A program made the position numbers and the translations under genes. Shown piece by piece: positions 17,015-24,913 of a stretch of DNA of 45,433 bases (within the stretch, counting starts at the first letter, position 1; every line of letters starts with the position of its first letter). Under the pieces are notes generated by a model that was not told the DNA's origin, ran no database searches, and worked only from the letters and a program-made list of their open reading frames with translations. Origin of the DNA: Terriglobia bacterium (lineage in GTDB: Bacteria > Acidobacteriota > Terriglobia > Terriglobales > Acidobacteriaceae); assembly GCA_020073665.1 (NCBI GenBank), contig JAIQEU010000024.1, positions 1 through 45,433 of the forward strand, written 5' to 3'.

Positions 17015-18031
17015 TTGCTTCGCTTGGCTTCCGACAACATCATTAACGTGGCGGTGATTGGGGTGGGGGCGTTTGGACGCAACCATGCCCGGGTTTATCA
17101 CGAGTTGCAGCAGCAGGGAGAGCCTGTCGTTCTGACAGCGGTGGTTGACGCCGACGTGGCTCGGGCCGATGCTCTGGCGCGGGAATACGGAGTGCGGGCT
17201 TTTGGGTCGGTGGAGCAGATGATCTCCACTCGCGGCGAGATCCAGGCAGCTTCCGTTGCCGTGCCTACGGCAGGGCATTTGCAGGTGGCTCGCACCTTGA
17301 TGGAAGCGGGCGTTGACGTTTTGATCGAGAAGCCGCTTGCCGCGTCGATTGGGGAAGCTGACGAATTGATCCAGTTGGCCGGGAGCCAGGGACGCGTGGC
17401 GCAGGTCGGGCATCTGGAGCGCTTTAATCCCGCGGTGCGTGCGACCGTGCCGTTGATCACCCAGCCCATGTTCTTCGAGGTACACCGGCTCAGCGTGTTT
17501 ACTCCACGGTCGCTGGACGTGGACGTGGTTCTCGACCTGATGATTCACGATCTGGACGTGGTGCTCGCGTTCGTGAATTCTCCAGTGACCGAAATCCGCG
17601 CGGTCGGCCTGCCGATTCTTTCCGGTAAAGTGGACATCGCCAACGTGCGGCTGGAGTTTGCTTCCGGTTGTGTGGCCAACTTTACCGCCTCGCGGGTGTC
17701 CACGGAGCGGGTACGCAAGCTGCGCTTCTTCCAGCCCAAGCAATACATCTCGGTGGATTACGGCCGGCAGGACGTGCTGGTCTTCAGCGTCGACCGCGAA
17801 GGTGGGCTCCCGGGGACTCCTTCCATCAATCCGCAGATCAAAGTGGCCAAGCCTCCCATTACGCAGGAGGAACCGCTGCACGCCGAACTGAAATCGTTCC
17901 TTCATTCCGTGCGCCACCGGTCGCGGCCGCTGGTTGCGCTGGAGGATGGGCGGCGCGCCCTGGCTTTAGCCCTGGATATCGTGGCCACAATCCAGCAGCA
18001 CCAGGGGAAAATCCGCCTCGACCAGCTGTAA
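17015..18031 (+). CDS. Gfo/Idh/MocA family NAD(P)-dependent oxidoreductase
   Basis: A 338-residue sugar-type dehydrogenase. The Rossmann motif VAVIGVGAFGRNHA is at 12-25, the family EKP motif (catalytic Lys region) at 105-107, and a characteristic GHLERFNPA at 132-140. That last motif is one I associate with Gfo/Idh proteins found in lipid A gene clusters (the GnnA-type UDP-GlcNAc 3-dehydrogenase that leads to GlcN3N lipid A), and the gene lies only 3 kb past lpxI; the link is an inference. The start is uncertain: TTG at 17015 or TTG at 17024, with a TTAAAT hexamer at 17008-17013 and no Shine-Dalgarno sequence. A partner aminotransferase (GnnB-like) is not in the window. Confidence 0.85.
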   Translation: MLRLASDNIINVAVIGVGAFGRNHARVYHELQQQGEPVVLTAVVDADVARADALAREYGVRAFGSVEQMISTRGEIQAASVAVPTAGHLQVARTLMEAGVDVLIEKPLAASIGEADELIQLAGSQGRVAQVGHLERFNPAVRATVPLITQPMFFEVHRLSVFTPRSLDVDVVLDLMIHDLDVVLAFVNSPVTEIRAVGLPILSGKVDIANVRLEFASGCVANFTASRVSTERVRKLRFFQPKQYISVDYGRQDVLVFSVDREGGLPGTPSINPQIKVAKPPITQEEPLHAELKSFLHSVRHRSRPLVALEDGRRALALALDIVATIQQHQGKIRLDQL

Positions 18032-18235
18032 AGATTTGTAAAAGCAGCGGCATCCGAAGCGTAAGCCCGTACCCTTTCAGTTTGCGCAGATTTCGGGGAA
18101 AGGTGCGAAAATAGACTCATTGGCGTTAAACCCGGCGGATTCAGCACAAATGGGAAATCCAGCCCTTGGTGTTGAGTGGGGTCCGCGCTCATGCAACCCA
18201 GGCCCGCCGTTCGTGTCTAAGTAGGCAGCGGTTCG

Positions 18236-19348
18236 ATGTCGACCACGCAAATTCCGCCCGGAAGTCCCGCCCCTCCGGTAGCGCGCCCGGATGGCGGCGA
18301 CCTTTATGACCCGCGTCATTGGGAGTCGGCCTATCTGGAAATGCACGATGTTCCCGCGCTGTTGATCCAGCTGCAGGACGATTTGTCGCGCTCGCGGATG
18401 CGGGAAGCGTTCTGGCTGTCGGTGATTGTTCACCTGCTGCTGGTGATCCTGATTGTGAATTCGCCGAAGTTTGCCGGGCTGATCCCCAGGCGGGCGGTAA
18501 TGGTGGTAAGCCCGAATGATATGTTGCGCAACAAGGAGCTTACCTATCTTGAGCAGCCTCCCGATGCTCAAAAAGTCACCAAGAAGCCTGAGACCGATAA
18601 GATTTCCGACAAAGACCGGATTGCCACTTCGAAATCGCCTCAAATCAATCGGGAAGAACTGAAGAAGATCCTGGATAGCGCGCGGGCGGGAGCGCCGGGC
18701 GCGGGAGGGCCTCCGGGGCAACCGCAGCCGCAAGCGCCGCCACCGGAGCAGGCCGCGCAAGAAGCTCCTCCCCAGCAGCCACAGTTTCAGACGCCGAATC
18801 AGGACCAGGTGGCGAAGCTGAACGCTCCGCCGGTCGACCGGCCGAAGCCCAGCTTTAGGACGCCTAATCTTTCGCCGGGATCGCAGATCGCGCAAGCCGC
18901 GCAGGCCGCGCTGGCGAATCGCGGGGCGGGTTATGGCGGCGACGGTGGCCAAGGCGGAGACTACGGATTGGGGCAGGGGCGGCAAGCTACGAAGGCGGTC
19001 GGCGAACTGGATGTCTTGAGCGACACCATGGGCGTCGACTTCGGGCCGTATCTTTCCCGCGTGCTGCACGACGTTCGGCAGAACTGGTACAACCTTATTC
19101 CTGAAGTGGCGCGCGCGCCCATCATGAAAAAGGGAAAAGTCTCGATCGAATTTGCCATCATGAAAGACGGCAAGGTGGCAGGTATGCGTTACGTCAGCAG
19201 TTCGGGCGATGTGGCCCTGGATCGGGCTGCCTATGGCGGTATCACGGCTTCCAATCCCTTTCCACCTTTGCCAGGAGAGTTCGGCGGGCAGTACCTCGCA
19301 TTGCGCTTCCACTTTTTCTACAATCCGGACAAGTCCGACTTGGAGTAA
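18236..19348 (+). CDS. TonB-like energy transducer protein
   Basis: A 370-residue inner-membrane protein with TonB organisation: a cytoplasmic N-terminal segment of about 57 residues, one membrane helix (about 58-76, AFWLSVIVHLLLVILIV), a long Pro/Gln-rich spacer (about 155-210, with repeated QPQAPPPEQ-like runs), a Gly-rich linker and a C-terminal domain (about 275-370) with VSIEFAIMKDGKVAGMRYVS and the closing LRFHFFYN. TonB proteins pass proton-motive force to outer-membrane transporters. No exbB or exbD is near. The N-terminal extension before the membrane helix is longer than in classical TonB. It could alternatively be a TonB/TolA-domain protein with a structural role. Confidence 0.82.
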   Translation: MSTTQIPPGSPAPPVARPDGGDLYDPRHWESAYLEMHDVPALLIQLQDDLSRSRMREAFWLSVIVHLLLVILIVNSPKFAGLIPRRAVMVVSPNDMLRNKELTYLEQPPDAQKVTKKPETDKISDKDRIATSKSPQINREELKKILDSARAGAPGAGGPPGQPQPQAPPPEQAAQEAPPQQPQFQTPNQDQVAKLNAPPVDRPKPSFRTPNLSPGSQIAQAAQAALANRGAGYGGDGGQGGDYGLGQGRQATKAVGELDVLSDTMGVDFGPYLSRVLHDVRQNWYNLIPEVARAPIMKKGKVSIEFAIMKDGKVAGMRYVSSSGDVALDRAAYGGITASNPFPPLPGEFGGQYLALRFHFFYNPDKSDLE

Positions 19349-19406
19349 TACCCATCACATTTCCAAGATTGCTCAGTGGTGGCTGGCGAGACGCCGGCGC
19401 CGCGTT

Positions 19407-20459
19407 TCACCTGATTCCGTTGGGATAGACCAGAATCTTGCTGGCCTCGCCAGTTTTCAGACGCTCCATGGCTTTGGAGAAGTCTCTCATCGGAATGCGA
19501 TCGGTGATTACTGGGTGCAAGTCCAACTTGCCCGCCTTGAGCAGGGCGGTCATCTGGTACCAGGTCTGGTACATGCGGCGGCCATTGATGCCCTGAACAG
19601 TGATGCCCTTGAAAATGATGTCTTCGGAAAAGTTCAGCGAGATTGGTTTGGAGGTGAGGCCCAGGAGGGAAATGCGTCCGCCGCGGCGCACGATGTCGAA
19701 GGCTGTCCGGATGGCGTCGGGATGGCCCGCCATTTCGAGCACGACGTCAACTCCAAGGCCGCCGGTTTTCTCCATCACGATGGCGCGGACGTCGTCTTTG
19801 GTAGGGTCGAGGGCGAAGTCGGCTTTCATCTCTTTGGCCAGGCGGCGGCGGTACTGGTTGACCTCGATGGCGAACACGGTGGTTGCCCCTACCGCCCGCG
19901 CCACGGCAATCGAAAACAGTCCGATCGGCCCGCAGCCGGTGATGGCGACGGTCTTGGCGGCAATTTCCCCGGCGAGCACGGTGTGCACCGCGTTGCCGAG
20001 AGGATCGAGGATGGACGCGTACTCTACCGGAATTTCCGGGCCGAGCTTCCAGATATTCGATTCCGGTATGACCACGTACTCGGCGAAGGCGCCGTCGGCA
20101 TCTACCCCGATGATTTTCACGTGTTGGCAGATGTGGGCTTCGCCGGTGCGGCATTGCAGGCACTTGCCGCAGGCTACGTGCATCTCGGCGGAAACGAAGT
20201 CGCCTTCTTTCACGCTGGTGACTTCATCGCCAAAGGCCACCACCTCGCCGCAGAATTCGTGGCCGGGGATGAGCGGCGGATGGATGCGGTTTTGCGCCCA
20301 GCGGTCCCATTCGTAGATGTGCAAGTCGGTTCCGCAGATGGAGGCCACCTTCACTTTGACCAGCACGTCAGTGCGGCCGAAGCTGGGAACCTTGACTTCG
20401 CGAATCTCGGAACCAGGCGCAGCTTCCGGCTTCACCACCGCCAGCATTGTCTTGGGCAT
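19407..20459 (-). CDS. tdh: L-threonine 3-dehydrogenase
   Basis: A 350-residue zinc-dependent medium-chain dehydrogenase that oxidises L-threonine to 2-amino-3-ketobutyrate with NAD. Catalytic zinc ligands: Cys42 (ASICGTDLHIYEW) and His67-Glu68 (PGHEFCGE); the structural zinc Cys quartet is at 97, 100, 103 and 111; the NAD motif GCGPIG is at 175-180. The ICGTDLHIYEWD and SILDPLGNAVHT stretches are typical of Tdh rather than of alcohol or sorbitol dehydrogenases. The ATG at 20459 has AAGGTGG upstream. The partner kbl is not in the window. It is divergent from the DUF1287 gene; a TAAAAT -10-like hexamer (minus strand, 20503-20508) may serve it. Confidence 0.92.
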   Translation of the reverse strand: MPKTMLAVVKPEAAPGSEIREVKVPSFGRTDVLVKVKVASICGTDLHIYEWDRWAQNRIHPPLIPGHEFCGEVVAFGDEVTSVKEGDFVSAEMHVACGKCLQCRTGEAHICQHVKIIGVDADGAFAEYVVIPESNIWKLGPEIPVEYASILDPLGNAVHTVLAGEIAAKTVAITGCGPIGLFSIAVARAVGATTVFAIEVNQYRRRLAKEMKADFALDPTKDDVRAIVMEKTGGLGVDVVLEMAGHPDAIRTAFDIVRRGGRISLLGLTSKPISLNFSEDIIFKGITVQGINGRRMYQTWYQMTALLKAGKLDLHPVITDRIPMRDFSKAMERLKTGEASKILVYPNGIR

Positions 20460-20577
20460 GGACCGCCACCTTATGACTTCGGGATGAAATGCAAAACGTC
20501 TGATTTTAGCACCGTGCAGTAAGCAAGCGGCGGCACGCTGGAAGAACGCTCCGTTCTCCTCTGCCGTGCGGCCCGGC

Positions 20578-20583
20578 TACAAT
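20578..20583 (+). promoter_or_regulatory. -10 element hugging the DUF1287 start codon
   Basis: TACAAT ends 7 bases before the ATG at 20591, so transcription would begin at about the start codon itself (leaderless mRNA). No Shine-Dalgarno sequence is present. Confidence 0.4.
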
Positions 20584-20590
20584 CTGGACG

Positions 20591-21232
20591 ATGCTGATGA
20601 GCTCAGGGCCGGCGAGATGGTGGTCTAGACGCAGGCTATTGGCGGCACTCGTGGCATGGTCCGCGGTGCAGACTGTGTTTGCGGCTCCGGTCTCTCACCA
20701 AGAATTTACCCGGAAGCTGGTGGCGGCGGCGGTGGAGCGTACCCGCCACCAGGTACGCTACGATCCTGCTTACGTTCGCATCCCTTATCCAAACGGTGAC
20801 GCACCGGCAGGCACGGGCGTCTGCACCGATGAGGTCATTCGCTCCTACCGGGCGGTGGGTGTGGACCTGCAGAAGGAAGTTCACGAGGACATGCTGGCGA
20901 ACTTCGCCGCGTACCCGCAGAAGTGGCGCTGGCTGCTGGGCAAGCCGGATTCGAATATCGATCACCGGCGGGTGCCGAACCTGATGGTCTTCTTCGGTCG
21001 AAAAGGAGAAACCCTAGCGATCTCAGGGGGGACCGAGGATTACCAACCCGGCGACCTGGTGACCTGGGATTTGGGTGGCGGCGTACCACACATCGGGATC
21101 GTAGTGGATCGAAAGGCTCCCAGCGGGCGCTACATGATCTTCCACAACATAGGCCAGGGGCCCCGGATGGAGGATGTGCTTGTCAACTGGAAGATCACCG
21201 GCCACTACCGGTACTACGGGCCGCAGCGTTAA
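20591..21232 (+). CDS. Exported DUF1287 protein (NlpC/P60-like)
   Basis: A 213-residue protein of DUF1287, thought to adopt an NlpC/P60-like cysteine hydrolase fold. A likely signal peptide spans 1-32 and contains SRRRLLA before the hydrophobic run, a twin-arginine-like motif, so export may go through Tat. Candidate catalytic residues are Cys78 in GVCTDEVIRSYR and His167 in GVPHIGIVVD. Conserved blocks YPNGD, NLMVFF and YQPGDLVTWDLG match the family. The substrate is unknown; peptidoglycan-related peptides would be the simplest guess. An alternative start is the ATG two codons downstream. Confidence 0.85.
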   Translation: MLMSSGPARWWSRRRLLAALVAWSAVQTVFAAPVSHQEFTRKLVAAAVERTRHQVRYDPAYVRIPYPNGDAPAGTGVCTDEVIRSYRAVGVDLQKEVHEDMLANFAAYPQKWRWLLGKPDSNIDHRRVPNLMVFFGRKGETLAISGGTEDYQPGDLVTWDLGGGVPHIGIVVDRKAPSGRYMIFHNIGQGPRMEDVLVNWKITGHYRYYGPQR

Positions 21233-21280
21233 GCCCCGCGTTCCGTCTGCGTTCCGCAATCCTCGGGTTGCACTCTCGCT

Positions 21281-21742
21281 TTATTTCAGAACCGTAGTCT
21301 GCTGCAAGGCGGCGAGGAACCAGCTGCCGTTATGTTTTACGAAGGTTTCGGTGATTCGCGAGAAAACCGTGGTGACCCGTCCGTTCTGCCGGGTGAGAGC
21401 GCTGAGATGGCCGGTCAGGATGGCGGTGTCGCCATACAGGCGGACTTGAAGTTCCTCTGGGATTACGTCGAGCAGCTTGCTCTTCCCGGAGCGGAGGTCG
21501 GCCAGAACTTCAGCTTTGGTCTTGACGTCGCCGTTGTTCTCGGTGCGCACGTAATCGTCGGAGAGGCGCGCCGCATATTGGTCCCAATCGGCCTGTACCA
21601 GTAGCTTTGCCAGATCGGCCTCGGCTTTCTTGACTTCGCTTTCGGCGGGTGGGTTGGCGTCTGCTTTCAGGGTGGCGTCCTGGGCCAATACGGGCAGGCT
21701 CAGGGCGGTTAACAAAATCAGTGCGAAATAGAACTTTGCCAT
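21281..21742 (-). CDS. Secreted DUF4440 (SnoaL-like) protein
   Basis: A 153-residue exported NTF2-fold protein. Signal peptide 1-20 (ending LPVLA before QDAT). The body has the DUF4440 pattern: an N-terminal helix (EVKKAEADLAKLLVQADWD), then LSDDYVRTENNGDVKTKAEVLADL, and strands ending ITETFVKHNGSWFLAALQQT. The function of the family is not known; it is often used as a small ligand-binding domain. The start codon lies 10 bases after the stop of the DUF1572 gene with GAGG in between, so the two form an operon. Confidence 0.82.
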   Translation of the reverse strand: MAKFYFALILLTALSLPVLAQDATLKADANPPAESEVKKAEADLAKLLVQADWDQYAARLSDDYVRTENNGDVKTKAEVLADLRSGKSKLLDVIPEELQVRLYGDTAILTGHLSALTRQNGRVTTVFSRITETFVKHNGSWFLAALQQTTVLK

Positions 21743-21752
21743 GCTGGGGCCT

Positions 21753-22292
21753 CTACTTTGGTTGTTTTTGTGCCATGCGGGCGTTGAATTCTTCCGACTT
21801 GCCCCGGGGAACGCTGAGCGACGTCCACTGGCTCGAGCGGAAATGCTTGCCCAGGAAGACGATTTGTCCCACGTGATAGGCGTAGTGGGCCACCTGCCGG
21901 TTCAAGGCTTGCAATACCGTGTGGGGCTCGCCGCGAACGGTTACTGTCCGCATCACGTCGTCCGGTTTCAGGCCCTCAATAGCGGAGAACACGCGTGTCC
22001 AACCCTCTTCCCACCAGTGCATCACCTCGGCGCGGGTAGTTGTGGGATTGAGTTCAAATTCCTGATCGCGGTGGCGGTCCGGCTTCTCGCCGTCGGTGGT
22101 CAGGAAGTCGGTGAAGCGGGAGCGCATGTTGCCGGCCAGGTGCTTGACGATCACGGCAATGGAGTTTGCCTCGGGGTCGAGCGCGACGAACAGCTCTTCG
22201 TCTTTGAGTTGGGCGATGGCGCCCTCGCCGAGACGCTTGTAGCCGCGGAACTGGCGGCGGACTTCGTCGAGGTAGTGGGGAGCGAGTTCCAT
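21753..22292 (-). CDS. DUF1572 DinB-like protein
   Basis: A 179-residue member of DUF1572, part of the DinB-like four-helix metal-binding superfamily. Candidate metal ligands: His51 (AVIVKHLAGNM), His136 and His140 (QVAHYAYHVGQI). The AVIVKHLAGNM and EEGWTRVFSAIEGL segments are typical. The start at 22292 is preceded by GAGG. The gene is followed closely by the DUF4440 gene. Activity unknown; BstA/BacillithiolS-transferase-like chemistry is possible for the superfamily. Confidence 0.86.
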   Translation of the reverse strand: MELAPHYLDEVRRQFRGYKRLGEGAIAQLKDEELFVALDPEANSIAVIVKHLAGNMRSRFTDFLTTDGEKPDRHRDQEFELNPTTTRAEVMHWWEEGWTRVFSAIEGLKPDDVMRTVTVRGEPHTVLQALNRQVAHYAYHVGQIVFLGKHFRSSQWTSLSVPRGKSEEFNARMAQKQPK

Positions 22293-22312
22293 AGGAATCC
22301 TCGGGCTCTTTC

Positions 22313-22326
22313 GCCCCTAAAGGGGC
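22313..22326. other. Short perfect hairpin
   Basis: GCCCC-TAAA-GGGGC between the hydantoinase-B-like gene and the DUF1572 gene. It lacks a T-tract on either strand, so it is not a convincing intrinsic terminator; it could be an mRNA-stabilising stem. Confidence 0.4.
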
Positions 22327-22426
22327 TTGATCATTTGATGCTTCCTACCCACGGCTCGCGCCGTCGGCTTTCTTCTTGCACCGCTCCGCAGCTGGGATCG
22401 CGGCTGGCTTTTGCGGCTTGCATCTT

Positions 22427-24022
22427 TCAGGCCTTGCCAAAACCGCCGCCGCCCGGTGATTCAATCCGGACTCGCTCTCCTTTGCGCAGGCGCACGTTGA
22501 ACTTGCCCGGCACGTGCTCGATGGTGCCATTGCGACGGAGGATTTCGGTTTTTCCGGGGGCCCCACTGGCCCCACCACTTAGCCCGTAAGGCCCGCGTTT
22601 TCTGCGGTCGGCTAACAGGGTGACGTCCGCGTCGGTGAGCACTTCGATTTCGCGGACGATGCCATCTCCGCCACGGTATTTGCCGCGACCGCCGCTGCCG
22701 GAGCGCAGGGCGTACTTCCGTACCCGCAACGGGTAGGCATACTCCAACGCTTCGGCGGGGGTGTTGAGCGAATTCGTCATGTGAGTGTGTACGCCGGAAA
22801 CGCCCGCTTTGGTCGGACGCGCGCCCATGCCTCCAGCCACGGTTTCGTAATAAGCGAAGGGTTGGCCGGTCCGCCGATCCATGCCCCCGATAGTCAAGTT
22901 GTTCATGGTGCCCGCGGCTGCTGCTGGGATGCGTTCGGGGATTGCCTTGGCCAGCGCGCGCAACAGCACATCGACGATGCGCTGCGAAGTCTCCACGTTT
23001 CCACCCGCCACCGCAGCCGGCGGACGCGCGTTCACAATCGTGCCTTCCGGCGCAATCACGCGAATGGGGCGCATCAGTCCGGCGGTGGCGGGCACATCTT
23101 CGGCGAGCAGGCAACGGAACACGTAGAAGCAGGCCGAATAGGTGATGGCCTTGACAGCATTGATGCTGCCTTCGACTTGGGGATCGCTCCCAGTGAAATC
23201 CACGGTGACAGCGGAACGCGGGCGGCCGCGCCGGCCAACATCGTGGAACGTGACGGCTGCGACAATCTTCACTGGCTGATCGCTGATGCCGTCATCGTCC
23301 AGAAAATCTTCGGCCCGATAGGTTCCCCGAGGCACGCCTTGGAGAAATGCGCGCATCATCTCCTCTGAATATTGCAGCAGCTCGCGGGCGGCTCGCTTGG
23401 CGCGAGCCAGGCCGTAGCGGGTGCAGACTTCGCGCAGCCGCTCAGCACCGGTGTGACAGGCCGCAACCTGCGCCCCGAGATCGCCTTCGCGCTCCTCGGG
23501 AGTGCGGACATTGTTGAGCAGTAGCGCGAGGACGTCAGGCTCCATTTTCCCGCCGCGCATAATCCGGACCGGCGGAATGCGGAACCCTTCTTGATAGATT
23601 TCGCGGCACAGACCCATGGATCCGGCGTAGGCGCCTCCGACATCCGCGTGATGGGCGCGGGAGGCTACGTAAAAATCCGGGCGGGGGCGCCGGCCTCCCA
23701 CATACACCGGCGCTACCAACGTGATGTCAGGCAGGTGGGTGCCGCCACAGAAGGGGTCGTTGAGCATGACAACGTCGCCCGGTTGCAACTGGAAGCGAGC
23801 GATCGCGGCCCGCACCGACATCGGCATGGAGCCCAGGTGTACCGGCATGTGGTCGCCCATGGCAATGACTTCGGCGTCGGCGTCGAACACAGCGCACGAG
23901 TAGTCGCGCCGCTCCTTAATGTTGGGGGAAAAGGCGGTCCGGCGCAGGGCGGCGCCCATCTCCTCGGCAATGGAGTGATAGATGTTCTTGAAAATTTCCA
24001 GTTCGATGGGGTCGCGACGCAT
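22427..24022 (-). CDS. Hydantoinase B / N-methylhydantoinase B family protein
   Basis: A 531-residue protein of the HyuB/oxoprolinase beta family, ATP-dependent enzymes that open hydantoin or 5-oxoproline rings, or act as acetone carboxylase-like subunits. Family hallmarks: DPIELEIFKNIYHSIAEEMG at the N-terminus, ERRDYSCAVFD, AMGDHMPVHLGSMP, VMLNDPFCGGTHLPDITL, and the C-terminal GGRGKYRGGDGIVREIE and ESPGGGGFG. Length is normal. The usual HyuA partner is not next to it: upstream is a 460-base spacer, downstream the DUF1572 gene. No Shine-Dalgarno sequence is clear at the ATG (24022). Substrate unknown. Confidence 0.9.
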   Translation of the reverse strand: MRRDPIELEIFKNIYHSIAEEMGAALRRTAFSPNIKERRDYSCAVFDADAEVIAMGDHMPVHLGSMPMSVRAAIARFQLQPGDVVMLNDPFCGGTHLPDITLVAPVYVGGRRPRPDFYVASRAHHADVGGAYAGSMGLCREIYQEGFRIPPVRIMRGGKMEPDVLALLLNNVRTPEEREGDLGAQVAACHTGAERLREVCTRYGLARAKRAARELLQYSEEMMRAFLQGVPRGTYRAEDFLDDDGISDQPVKIVAAVTFHDVGRRGRPRSAVTVDFTGSDPQVEGSINAVKAITYSACFYVFRCLLAEDVPATAGLMRPIRVIAPEGTIVNARPPAAVAGGNVETSQRIVDVLLRALAKAIPERIPAAAAGTMNNLTIGGMDRRTGQPFAYYETVAGGMGARPTKAGVSGVHTHMTNSLNTPAEALEYAYPLRVRKYALRSGSGGRGKYRGGDGIVREIEVLTDADVTLLADRRKRGPYGLSGGASGAPGKTEILRRNGTIEHVPGKFNVRLRKGERVRIESPGGGGFGKA

Positions 24023-24231
24023 GACGAATGCCAGCAGTGTACTGCAGTCGCTGGCCTTGGGTCGCCCGGAAGGGAACCCGCAAGTCGCAGAATTATGTTG
24101 ACTTTGCTGCTAAGACTCCTCAATATCTTGTGGTAAGAGACGTGCCCATGCAAAGGCTTGGGCTACGATTTGCAATTAGGGCCCTGTTCCAGGACCTTGC
24201 AAGGGAAAATCGTTCACGGAGGAAAACTTCA

Positions 24232-24276
24232 ATGGCCACTAAGAAAAAGGCAGCGAAGAAGAAAAAGAAACACTAA
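24232..24276 (+). CDS. Lysine-rich 14-residue micro-ORF
   Basis: ATG at 24232 starts a 14-codon frame with the product MATKKKAAKKKKKH. GGAGG (24218-24222) lies 9 bases upstream, a good Shine-Dalgarno placement, and a hairpin with an embedded T-run (24331-24356) lies downstream, so the frame has its own signals. It has nine Lys in 14 residues, resembling the basic tails seen on other proteins in this window (the M20 peptidase and E1 alpha). It could bind nucleic acid, be a leader peptide, or be a chance frame. Function not known. Confidence 0.4.
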   Translation: MATKKKAAKKKKKH

Positions 24277-24330
24277 CCGTCTGCGAGACGTTACCTCGCA
24301 CGGACCCGTAAGTTTCGAACCGCCTCTCGG

Positions 24331-24356
24331 GAGAAGCACCTCACGAGGGGCTTTTC
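24331..24356 (+). terminator. Hairpin, possible terminator of the micro-ORF transcript
   Basis: GAGAAGC (24331-24337) pairs with GCTTTTC (24350-24356) with one G-U, and the inner CCT/AGG adds three pairs. The T-run lies inside the right arm, so it would be a weak terminator; it could equally be the folded 3' part of a small RNA. Confidence 0.4.
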
Positions 24357-24486
24357 GTTGAACCCGCCCTCCCCCGGGCGCTCGAAAGTGCCGGCGCGCA
24401 AAAATGGTGGTTGTCCCCAGCGCCGGGTCGTGCTAGAAACGCGGGTGGGAGATTTGCCGCGCTCCCGCCATTTACGCCGCTTTCGG

Positions 24487-24894
24487 ATGCCGATGAGCCC
24501 CCGCAGCAAACAGACCGCCAAGGCCTCGAAGACCACCGACGTGGTCATTCCGGAGAAACTTTATTTCCGCATCGGGGAAGTGGCGCGTTTGTGCCGCCTG
24601 CCGGCGTATGTTCTGCGTTTTTGGGAGACCGAATTTCCGCAACTGAAGCCGGTGAAGAGCAGCACCGGCCAGCGCATGTATCGGCACAAGGACGTGGAGA
24701 ACGTGTTGCACATCAAGAAGCTGCTCTATGAAGAAGGCTTCACCATCGCCGGGGCGCGTCAGCACCTGCGGTCAGAAGTGAAGGGCGACAAGAAGCAGCC
24801 ACCGTTGCCATTTCCGGTGCAGTCGGTGGCCGAGATCAAACACATTCGCCAGGGTCTGCAGGAAATCCTCACCATGCTTTCGGCGCGGCACTGA
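24487..24894 (+). CDS. MerR family transcriptional regulator
   Basis: A 135-residue DNA-binding protein. The winged helix-turn-helix is at about 25-95: [20 protein letters not shown], then [10 protein letters not shown] and [20 protein letters not shown]. It is of the short MerR type with a C-terminal helix ([18 protein letters not shown]) for dimerisation and no Cys-rich metal site, so a metal sensor is unlikely. The ATG at 24487 or 24493 is the probable start; the longer frame from 24358 would run through the upstream hairpin. A basic N-terminal tail ([12 protein letters not shown]) precedes the HTH. The next gene, mutS2, is convergent, so no target is suggested by position. Confidence 0.85.
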   Translation: MPMSPRSKQTAKASKTTDVVIPEKLYFRIGEVARLCRLPAYVLRFWETEFPQLKPVKSSTGQRMYRHKDVENVLHIKKLLYEEGFTIAGARQHLRSEVKGDKKQPPLPFPVQSVAEIKHIRQGLQEILTMLSARH

Positions 24895-24913
24895 GGAACG
24901 GCAGCCGACTGCC

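Noticed and set aside
18077-19312. 411-residue minus-strand frame opposite the TonB-like gene
   Set aside because: Arg/His/Gln-rich shadow of a proline-rich coding sequence; no recognisable motif.
19209-20522. 437-residue plus-strand frame opposite tdh
   Set aside because: Antisense to a gene with complete zinc and NAD motifs; composition is that of a shadow.
22313-22326. GCCCC-TAAA-GGGGC as a terminator of the hydantoinase-like gene
   Set aside because: No T-tract on either strand, so kept only as a hairpin.
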